A DNA stretch of 35,571 nucleotides from Micromonospora sp. H61 (GTDB lineage Bacteria; Actinomycetota; Actinomycetes; Mycobacteriales; Micromonosporaceae): positions 1 through 35,571 of the forward strand of contig NZ_JAGPXY010000068.1 of assembly GCF_018070325.1 (NCBI RefSeq), in the 5' to 3' direction. The position numbers and the translations under genes are program-made. This document shows positions 29,902 to 35,571 of this stretch, piece after piece. Numbering within the stretch: position 1 is the first letter of the stretch; every line of letters begins with the position of its first letter. The notes beneath the pieces were generated by a model. The model did not search any database. It was given only the letters and a program-made list of their open reading frames with translations, and was not told the origin of the DNA.

Positions 29902-31086
29902 TCAGTCGTCCGATTGCCGCATCCGCAGGCCCGGTGTGGTCTCCCGGGCCGCTCCGGGTACCAGGATGTGCGCCGCCAGCGTAAGCGCCACGACCGCGGT
30001 GACCAGCAGCGGCGGCCAGCGGCCGGCCCACGGCAGCGTCAGCAGCGGCAGGGGGAGGCAGAGCATTCGCCGCCACGGCACGAGCATGGACACCAGCAGG
30101 GTGAACAGGGCGCGGCCGATCACGAACAGCGCCGGGCCGCCCAGGATCAGTAACAGCCACCCCACCGGTGTGGTGCCGGTCGGTCGGGTGACGACCAGGT
30201 CGAACGAGGCCGCCGTGGCGACCACCCCGGCCAGCATCACCAGGTGGGTGTACGGAGCCACCCGCGCCGGCCGGCCCGACTTCGGCCCGGCCCCAGCCTC
30301 CAGCAGCTCGCCGGCCCGGAACACGTAGACCTGCCAGAGCAGCAGCATGATGGCGAACGCGCAGAGCAGCGCGGCGACCCGGAGCCCGGCCAGCGGGCCC
30401 CGGCTGACCTGCAGCGTGGGAACCAGGATGATGTCGCCGAGGGCCAGGATGATGAACTGCTGGTACCGCTCGCCCAGATGCGCGGTGGTCCGCTCGTACT
30501 GGTCGAAGGGCACCCGGCCCAGCCATGGCGTGGGGTAGCGGACCGCTGCGGAGACCAGGTCGATCGTGATGGCGATGCTCCAGAGGGCCCAGTTCACAGT
30601 GCCGGACACCGCGCCGGTGATCCAGAAGACGCCGGACACCACGAACCAGAAGAAGAACCGGGTGGCTCGGACCATGGCCGCCCGATGTCGCTTCCGGTGC
30701 AACGTCGTGACCAGGATGACGCCGCGGATCACGTGCGTGCCGACGTAGGAGATCGCGAAAACCATCGCGTGCCCGTCGGAGACCATCGGCAACGATGCCG
30801 CCATCCCGACCGACCCGACCATGGCGACCATCAGGATGACCTGGATGGGGCGCTGCTGCGGGTCGTAGAACTCGGTGGTGGTGGAGGTGACCGACCAGGT
30901 CCACCAGATCGCGGTCAGCATCAGCAGGACCATCGGGGCGTCGGACCAGTTGTGGACTTCCGCGAGCAGGGTCGAGGTCAGCGCGAGCGAGGCCACGAAG
31001 ACCACGTCGAAGAGCAACTCCAGCAGCGTGGCGCGGGTCGAACCGTCCGGCCGGCGTACCAGTGCCGCGGTGCCTCCGGTGGTCAT
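29902..31086 (-). CDS. ltrA: LtrA-family membrane protein, copy 1 (low temperature requirement A)
   Basis: The 394-residue protein has about ten transmembrane helices and the LtrA hallmarks LLELLFDVVFVASLALTS near the N-terminus, EFYDPQQRP, and ERYQQFIILALGDIIL in the middle. LtrA was first described in Listeria as needed for growth at low temperature; its biochemical function is unknown. The ATG at 31086 is supported by GGGAGG 6 bases upstream, and a GATAAT -10-like box precedes it. The second copy is immediately upstream on the same strand. A longer upstream frame lacks ribosome binding sites and homology. Confidence 0.85.
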   Translation of the reverse strand: MTTGGTAALVRRPDGSTRATLLELLFDVVFVASLALTSTLLAEVHNWSDAPMVLLMLTAIWWTWSVTSTTTEFYDPQQRPIQVILMVAMVGSVGMAASLPMVSDGHAMVFAISYVGTHVIRGVILVTTLHRKRHRAAMVRATRFFFWFVVSGVFWITGAVSGTVNWALWSIAITIDLVSAAVRYPTPWLGRVPFDQYERTTAHLGERYQQFIILALGDIILVPTLQVSRGPLAGLRVAALLCAFAIMLLLWQVYVFRAGELLEAGAGPKSGRPARVAPYTHLVMLAGVVATAASFDLVVTRPTGTTPVGWLLLILGGPALFVIGRALFTLLVSMLVPWRRMLCLPLPLLTLPWAGRWPPLLVTAVVALTLAAHILVPGAARETTPGLRMRQSDD

Positions 31087-31113
31087 GCCCGGCCTCCCGC
31101 CGTGTCTCCGAGG

Positions 31114-31119
31114 ATTATC
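31114..31119 (-). promoter_or_regulatory. GATAAT -10-like box upstream of ltrA copy 1
   Basis: GATAAT on the minus strand matches TATAAT at five of six positions, 27 bases before the ATG. The same box and spacing occur upstream of copy 2 (32446-32451), so both copies kept their own promoter. The -35 region is not conserved with TTGACA. Confidence 0.45.
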
Positions 31120-31234
31120 GGCGGTGCGAGCGCCTCCCGTCCCCGGATCGGGCGATTCCCGCCGGCCGGGGAAGGGCGGCGGCCGGGGTTGCCACGGCGA
31201 GCGCCGGTGGACACTGCGGCTGAACAAGCAGGGG

Positions 31235-32416
31235 TCAGTCGTCGGGTTGCCGCAGCCGCAGGCCCGGCGTGGTCTCCCGGGCCGCTCCGGGAAACAGGAT
31301 GTGACCGGCCAACCCGAGCACCACGATCGTGGCCACCAGCACCGGCGGCCAACCGCCGGCCCACGGCAGCACCAGCAGCGGCAGGAGCTGCCAGGCAACT
31401 CGCCGCCATGGCACGACCCACGACACCGCCAGGGTGAAGAGGACACGGCCGACCACGAACAGCGTGGGGCCGGTGATGATCAGGACGAGCCATGGCACCG
31501 GCGTCGTTCCGGTCGGCCTGCTGACGACCAGGTCGAAGGTGGCGGCAGTGCCGGCCACGCCGGCCAGCATGACCAGATGGGTGAACGGGGCCAGTCGCGT
31601 CGCCCGGCCCCCCTTTGACCCGGCCGCCACCAACAACTCGCCGGCGCGGAAGACGTAGATCTGCCAGAGCAGCAGCATGGTGGCAAAGGCGCAGAGCAGG
31701 GAGGCGAGCCGGAGGTGATCGAGATGGCCCCGGCTGACCTGCAGCGTCGGCAACAGGATGATGTCGCCGAGGGCCAGGATGATGAACTGTTGGTACCGCT
31801 CGCCCAGGTGCTCGGTGGTCCGCCCGTACTGCGCCAGCGGCACCCGGCCCAGCCGGGGTGTGGGGTAGCGGGTCGCCCCGCCGACCAGGTCGATAGTTAT
31901 GGCGATCGCCCAGAGCCCCCAGTTCGGCGTCTCCGACAGCGCGCCGAGGACCCAGAAGACACCGGACACCGTGAACCAGAAGAGGAACCGGGTGGCCCGC
32001 TCCCGGGCCGTCCGATGCCCCTGCCGGTGCAGGGCGGTGACCAGGATGATGCAGCGAATCACGTGCGTGCCGACGTACGAGATCACGAAGAGCAGCAGGT
32101 GCCCGATGCTGACCATCGGCAGCGATGCCGCCATCCCGACCGACCCGACCATGGCGATCATCAGGATGGCCTGGATCGGGCGTTGCTGCGGATCGTAGAA
32201 CTCGGTGGTGGTCGTGGTGACCGACCACGTCCACCAGACGGCGGTCAGCATCAGCAGCAGCTTGGCGCCGCCGGACCAGGAAAGCTCTTCGGACAGCAGT
32301 TTCGATGTCAGTGCGAGGGCGGCCACGAAGACCACGTCGAAGAGCAACTCCAGCAGTGTCGCCCGGGTCGACTGGTCCCGCCCGCGTACCAGCGCCGCAT
32401 TCCCTTTGGTGGTCAT
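31235..32416 (-). CDS. ltrA: LtrA-family membrane protein, copy 2
   Basis: The 393-residue paralogue of the 29902-31086 gene aligns end to end with few small gaps; both proteins end PGLR-R-Q-DD. LLELLFDVVFVAALALTS, EFYDPQQRP and ERYQQFIILALGDIIL are preserved, so neither copy is obviously decaying. Differences concentrate in loops and in the N-terminal extracytoplasmic segment (LLSEELSWSGGAKLLL versus LLAEVHNWSDAPMVLL). The ATG at 32416 has GGGAGG upstream and GATAAT at 32446-32451. It is divergent from the secreted protease gene. Confidence 0.85.
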   Translation of the reverse strand: MTTKGNAALVRGRDQSTRATLLELLFDVVFVAALALTSKLLSEELSWSGGAKLLLMLTAVWWTWSVTTTTTEFYDPQQRPIQAILMIAMVGSVGMAASLPMVSIGHLLLFVISYVGTHVIRCIILVTALHRQGHRTARERATRFLFWFTVSGVFWVLGALSETPNWGLWAIAITIDLVGGATRYPTPRLGRVPLAQYGRTTEHLGERYQQFIILALGDIILLPTLQVSRGHLDHLRLASLLCAFATMLLLWQIYVFRAGELLVAAGSKGGRATRLAPFTHLVMLAGVAGTAATFDLVVSRPTGTTPVPWLVLIITGPTLFVVGRVLFTLAVSWVVPWRRVAWQLLPLLVLPWAGGWPPVLVATIVVLGLAGHILFPGAARETTPGLRLRQPDD

Positions 32417-32445
32417 GCCTGGCCTCCCGCCGCGTCTCCCGAGGA

Positions 32446-32451
32446 ATTATC
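32446..32451 (-). promoter_or_regulatory. GATAAT -10-like box upstream of ltrA copy 2
   Basis: GATAAT on the minus strand lies 29 bases before the ATG of the second LtrA gene, in a context that matches the box before copy 1 (GATAAT followed by TCC and the GGGAGG ribosome binding site). Confidence 0.45.
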
Positions 32452-32588
32452 GGCGGCCCCGACACAGGCCGTCCCCGGATCGGTGATTCCCGCCGGTCGG
32501 GGAAGAGGGCGGCCGGAGGTTGCCACGGCGTCGGGCGCCGGGCGATGCTTTACCGCATCCATCAATCTCGATCTCCTCGGAGGTTCGG

Positions 32589-33452
32589 ATGCGTCGCTCC
32601 CCGCTGGTCGCCCTCGTCCTGACCGCCCTGTTGCTCGTCGCGCCCGGCGCGGCGCAGGCCGCCGTCCCCGACCGGGCCGCCGCGCCCGCCGCCGACCCGA
32701 CGGCCACGCTGACCGGGGTACGCACCGCGGGCACCACCTGGGGTCTCGACCCCGCCACCGGCCGGATGACCCTCACCGTCGACGACACCGTGGCCCCCGG
32801 CGAGCTGGCCGCACTGCGGGCGGTGACCGACCGGGCCGGCGTGCTGCTGCGCCGCGAACCGGGAACGCTGCGTCCCCTGATCGCCGGCGGGCAGGGCATC
32901 TACGGCGGCGGTGGTGCGCGCTGCTCGCTCGGCGCGAACGCGCGCAGCGGCAGCACCTACTACGTGATCACCGCCGGGCACTGCACCGCTGCCGCCGCCA
33001 CCTGGTACGCCGACAGCGCCCAGACCACAGTGCTCGGCACCCGCACCGCCACCAGCTACCCCACCAACGACTACGGGCTGATCCGCTACACCGGCCGGAT
33101 CGCCCACCCGAGCGCGGTCTACACCTACCCCGGCCTGCTGACCATCAACGGCCCCGGCAACGCGTACATCGGTCAGGCGGTGTGCCGCAGCGGCAGCACC
33201 ACCGGCGTGCGCTGCGGCACCGTCACCGGTCTCAACCAAACCGTCAACTACGCCACCGGCGTGATCTACGGCCTGATCCGCACCAACATCTGCGCCGAGC
33301 CGGGGGACAGCGGCGGACCGCTCTACGTGGCCTCCACCGGCAGGATCCTCGGCATCCTCTCCGGCGGCACCGGCAACTGCACCTCCGGCGGCACCACCTA
33401 CTACCAGCCGATCGCGGAGGTGCTGGCCGCGTACGGGCTGACGTTGCCCTGA
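32589..33452 (+). CDS. Secreted S1 serine protease (streptogrisin/alpha-lytic type)
   Basis: The 287-residue precursor starts with an RR-containing signal peptide (MRRSPLVALVLTALLLVAPG, cleavage probably after AQA near residue 25) and a short propeptide to about 95. The mature chymotrypsin-like domain carries the triad His in ITAGHC, Asp in PTNDYGLIRY and Ser in EPGDSGGPLY. Paired cysteines flank the His and Ser as in streptogrisins. The propeptide is short, as in small streptogrisin-like enzymes. The ATG at 32589 has GGAGG 5 bases upstream. It is divergent from LtrA copy 2 across 172 bases. Confidence 0.9.
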   Translation: MRRSPLVALVLTALLLVAPGAAQAAVPDRAAAPAADPTATLTGVRTAGTTWGLDPATGRMTLTVDDTVAPGELAALRAVTDRAGVLLRREPGTLRPLIAGGQGIYGGGGARCSLGANARSGSTYYVITAGHCTAAAATWYADSAQTTVLGTRTATSYPTNDYGLIRYTGRIAHPSAVYTYPGLLTINGPGNAYIGQAVCRSGSTTGVRCGTVTGLNQTVNYATGVIYGLIRTNICAEPGDSGGPLYVASTGRILGILSGGTGNCTSGGTTYYQPIAEVLAAYGLTLP

Positions 33453-33546
33453 GCGCCGAGGTGTGACGTGCGACGGGTTGCCCGTCCCGCGCGGGACACC
33501 TAGGCTCGGCGACGCCCAGCACCCCCGCCCCGAGGACGTGTGCCCG

Positions 33547-34572
33547 ATGCCGACCGCCGCCCGACCTGACCAGCCGAGTGTTCCGGCCGGCCTTCCGTCG
33601 ATAGAGGTGGCAGCGGTGGGGGAGACGATGGTGGTGCTCTGCCCCGCGCCGGGTGAGCCGCTGGAGCGCGCCGAGCGGGTCGCTGTCTCGGTCGGTGGGG
33701 CCGAGTCCAACGTGGCCGGCTACCTGGCCCGCCTGGGACACCTGACGACCTGGGTGAGCCGGGTCGGCGATGACCCCTTCGGCCGGGCCGTCGTCCGGCA
33801 CGTCGCCGCCGCCGGCGTCCGCGTCGACCAGGTGTGCGTGGACCCGGCCGCCCCCACCGGCCTGTACGTCAAGGACCCGGGCCCGGAGGGGACCGCCGTG
33901 CACTACTACCGGGCCGGGTCGGCGGCCGCCCGGATGGACCCCGCCACGCTGGCCGATCCGGCGCTGGCCGGTGCCCGGGTGCTGCACCTGTCCGGAATCA
34001 CCCCGGCGCTGTCCGCCTCCTGTCGGGCGCTGGTCGAGCACGCGGTGACCGACCGGCCGCTGGCGCAGGCGTTGGTCAGTTTCGACGTCAACCACCGGGC
34101 CCGGCTGTGGTCCGCCGAGCAGGCCGCGCCGGTGCTGCGCGACCTCGCCAACCGCTGCGACCTCGTCTTCGTCGGGCAGGACGAGGCGGAGACCCTCTGG
34201 GGCACCACCGACCCGACGGCCGTACGTGAGCTGTTGCCCGATCCGGAGACGGTGGTGGTCAAGGACGGCGCGGTGGGCGCCACCGCACTGGCCCGCGACG
34301 GCGAACCGGTTTTCGTGCCCGCGCCCCGGGTGACGGTGGTGGAGCCGGTCGGCGCCGGAGACGCCTTCGCCGCCGGCTACCTGGCCGGGCTGCTACGCGG
34401 CCTCGACCCGATGCGGCGGTTGCGCCTCGGTCACCTCGTCGCGGCGCAGGCGTTGACCAGCAGCGGCGACAACGCCCCCGTCCCGCCGTGGGCCTGGTTC
34501 GAGAAACTCATCGACGCCCCCGCCGACGCCTGGTCGCCGCTCGACCTGACCGACCCGGGCGCGACGACCTGA
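33547..34572 (+). CDS. kdgK: PfkB-family sugar kinase, probably 2-keto-3-deoxygluconate kinase
   Basis: The 341-residue ribokinase-fold protein has the N-terminal sugar site VGETMVVL and SVGGAESNVAGYLARLG, and the PfkB signature 2 VEPVGAGDAFAAGYLAGLL with catalytic Asp in GAGD. VSFDVNHRARLW is typical of KDG kinases. The next gene, 67 bases downstream on the same strand, is KDPG aldolase, which consumes the kinase product; this pairing makes KDG the likely substrate. Start ATG 33547 follows GAGGA. A TAGGCT -10-like box lies about 45 bases upstream, near 33501. Confidence 0.85.
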   Translation: MPTAARPDQPSVPAGLPSIEVAAVGETMVVLCPAPGEPLERAERVAVSVGGAESNVAGYLARLGHLTTWVSRVGDDPFGRAVVRHVAAAGVRVDQVCVDPAAPTGLYVKDPGPEGTAVHYYRAGSAAARMDPATLADPALAGARVLHLSGITPALSASCRALVEHAVTDRPLAQALVSFDVNHRARLWSAEQAAPVLRDLANRCDLVFVGQDEAETLWGTTDPTAVRELLPDPETVVVKDGAVGATALARDGEPVFVPAPRVTVVEPVGAGDAFAAGYLAGLLRGLDPMRRLRLGHLVAAQALTSSGDNAPVPPWAWFEKLIDAPADAWSPLDLTDPGATT

Positions 34573-34639
34573 GTCGGGCCGCCGGGTTGCGACCCGACCA
34601 GCAGCAAGAGTCCCACCGCGACCTCGGATGGAGTGCACC

Positions 34640-35248
34640 ATGACCACACCGGACTTCGACCACATCTTCGGCGGCGCCCGGGTGATGGCGATCCTGCGCG
34701 GCCTGCCGGTCGCCGAAACCGTTCGGCTCGCCGAGCGTGCCTGGGATCTCGGCATCGACGTGGTGGAGGTTCCGGTGGCCACCGCCGACGCGGTGCCGGC
34801 GCTGCGGGCCGCCGTCGAGGCAGGGGCCGAGCGGGACCGCATCGTCGGCGCCGGCACCGTGCTCGACGTCGAACAGGTCGCCGCGGCGGCCGACGCGGGC
34901 GCCCGGTTCACCGTCGCGCCCGGCCTGGACCTCGCGGTCGCCGACGCCGCCGCCGCGCGTGGCCTGCCGCACCTGCCCGGTGTGGCCACCCCCACCGAGG
35001 CCCAACAGGCACTGCGGCACGGCCTCACCTGGCTCAAGGCGTTCCCCGCGATCGCCCTCGGCCCGGCCTGGTTCAAGGCCGTCGCCGGCCCGCTGCCGCA
35101 GTTGCGCTTCGTCGCCACCGGCGGCCTCGACGCCGGCAACGCCGGCGCGTTCCTGCAAGCGGGCGTACGCGTGGTGGCCGTCGGCTCCGCCCTCTCCGAC
35201 CCCACCCAACTGGACGCCCTCGCCACCCTGACCCGCCCCACCCCCTAG
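34640..35248 (+). CDS. eda: 2-keto-3-deoxy-6-phosphogluconate aldolase
   Basis: The 202-residue class I aldolase has VMAILRGLPVAE at the start, the catalytic Glu in GIDVVEVPV, VGAGTVLDVEQ, and the Schiff-base Lys in TWLKAFPAIALGPAWFKAV. Length equals typical Eda (about 210). It splits KDPG into pyruvate and glyceraldehyde 3-phosphate, downstream of the kinase gene, for catabolism of uronates, gluconate or galactonate. The ATG at 34640 has GGAG 6 bases upstream, better than the ATG four codons earlier. Confidence 0.9.
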   Translation: MTTPDFDHIFGGARVMAILRGLPVAETVRLAERAWDLGIDVVEVPVATADAVPALRAAVEAGAERDRIVGAGTVLDVEQVAAAADAGARFTVAPGLDLAVADAAAARGLPHLPGVATPTEAQQALRHGLTWLKAFPAIALGPAWFKAVAGPLPQLRFVATGGLDAGNAGAFLQAGVRVVAVGSALSDPTQLDALATLTRPTP

Positions 35249-35251
35249 CTT

Positions 35252-35266
35252 CCCTCCCTCCCTCCC
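35252..35266 (-). other. Four-tract G-quadruplex motif just after the aldolase stop
   Basis: The minus strand reads GGGAGGGAGGGAGGG: four runs of three G with single-base loops, the most stable class of intramolecular quadruplex, starting four bases after the stop codon of the aldolase gene. Confidence 0.6.
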
Positions 35267-35300
35267 TCACCCGCCCCTGCCCGCCCTCCTCGCCGCCGCC

Positions 35301-35368
35301 GATCTTGCACTTGCGGTTGTCGATGCGTCCTGATTCGCGGCTTTGGTCGCGACAGAAAGTGCAAGATC
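35301..35368. repeat. GATCTTGCAC palindromic element, copy 2
   Basis: GATCTTGCAC (35301-35310) and GTGCAAGATC (35359-35368) are perfect 10-bp arms around 48 bases that hold a nested TCGCG/CGCGA stem. The outer arms equal those at 3106-3172, more than 32 kb away, while the centre differs. It lies in the gap between the aldolase gene and the gene starting at 35519; nothing else was recognised there apart from the quadruplex motif. Confidence 0.78.
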
Positions 35369-35518
35369 GACGGGGATCGGGGCGGGGTGCGGGGGAGGGT
35401 GGGGCAGGCGTGGCGGGGTTGCGCCATGGCGTAAGTGCGACGGGGTGCGGTACGCGGTTGGTGTGGGCTCTGCGTCGATGCTGTGGTGCGTACCACTTCT
35501 CGACACAAATAGGTCATC

Positions 35519-35571
35519 GTGGCTCTGTCTCACCGGCGCCGCCGATCCGGGCTGATCGCCCTCGGCGCCGC
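35519..35571 (+). CDS. Start of an exported protein gene (truncated by window end)
   Basis: From the GTG at 35519 the frame reads MALSHRRRRSGLIALGAA and continues past the window edge. The Arg cluster followed by a hydrophobic stretch looks like the beginning of a signal peptide. Only a weak AGG lies upstream. With 17 codons available, this is a tentative call. Confidence 0.45.
   Translation, partial: MALSHRRRRSGLIALGA

Larger units (their letters stand above)
29872..32530. repeat. Tandem duplication of a 1.33-kb unit carrying an ltrA gene
   Basis: Two direct copies lie at about 29872-31200 and 31203-32530. Each contains the 3' end of the nucleosidase gene (GCCGGTnGACACT), the common AGCAGGGGTCAGTCGTC tail, a complete LtrA gene, and a conserved upstream region ending GGTTGCCACGGCG. 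Corresponding points are offset by 1331-1333 bases. Conservation extends through noncoding flanks, so the copies arose by duplication in place. Confidence 0.8.

Noticed and set aside
30244..31437. A long rightward frame opposite LtrA copy 1, and its twin opposite copy 2
   Set aside because: Both are low-complexity Gln/Gly/Arg/Asp-rich shadows of the LtrA genes; their similarity only reflects the tandem duplication.
1..35571. tRNA, rRNA, CRISPR arrays, insertion sequences and integrase genes
   Set aside because: None could be recognised; the only repeats seen are the GATC-bounded palindromes, the pentapeptide array and the ltrA duplication.

Overview
The window is very GC-rich, has strong G/C third-position bias, uses many GTG starts and GGAGG-type ribosome binding sites, and packs its genes into overlapping ATGA/GTGA operons. 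The gene content (DivIVA-type coiled-coil protein, Hsp70 fused to a propeller, TetR with a Cys-rich N-terminus, streptogrisin-like protease, LtrA pair) fits a filamentous actinomycete. Micromonosporaceae is my best guess. No rRNA, tRNA, CRISPR array or transposase was seen.

Layout. 3-7415: ordinary genes (membrane protein fragment, AadA-like nucleotidyltransferase, flavin disulfide reductase, DivIVA-like coiled-coil protein, oxidoreductase-methyltransferase fusion with a divergent XRE-cupin regulator). 7457-18659: a compact biosynthetic cluster. 19133-24865: a tightly coupled seven-gene operon of pterin/riboflavin-type enzymes plus a glycosyltransferase, a methyltransferase and a membrane protein. 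24988-29891: DinB protein, TetR regulator, a GNAT remnant, an Hsp70-propeller protein and a nucleosidase. 29902-32416: two LtrA genes from a tandem duplication. 32589-35248: secreted protease, then a sugar kinase and KDPG aldolase pair. A truncated exported-protein gene begins at 35519.

The main discovery is the 7457-18659 cluster. Its leftward arm encodes homologues of all three core enzymes of carbapenem biosynthesis in the order CarB (crotonase, carboxymethylproline synthase), CarA (beta-lactam synthetase) and CarC (2-oxoglutarate-dependent oxygenase), followed by an adenylate-forming ligase. Diagnostic residues line up with the Pectobacterium enzymes as I remember them: CarB Glu131 and His229, CarA Tyr345/Glu380/Lys443, CarC His101/Asp103/His251. 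The CarC-like protein has Phe where CarC has Tyr165, the hydrogen donor for C5 inversion. The divergent rightward arm encodes variant ArgH and ArgG paralogues, an ArnA-type N-formyltransferase and an EamA exporter. It ends at a perfect 15-bp terminator facing a gene that resembles OAT2 of the clavulanic acid cluster. I see no carD/carE, ceaS, pah or immunity gene. A carbapenem-type core joined to arginine/ornithine-type tailoring genes does not match any cluster I know.

A second possible undescribed pathway is the 19133-24865 operon. Its PTPS/QueD-fold protein has lost the catalytic Cys, the Asp-His pair and one zinc ligand, yet sits beside GTP cyclohydrolase II, a RibD-type reductase and a glycosyltransferase. 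Four intergenic palindromes bounded by GATC, in two families, suggest a dispersed REP-like element. Family assignments rest on motif recognition and remembered reference sequences; no database search was run.
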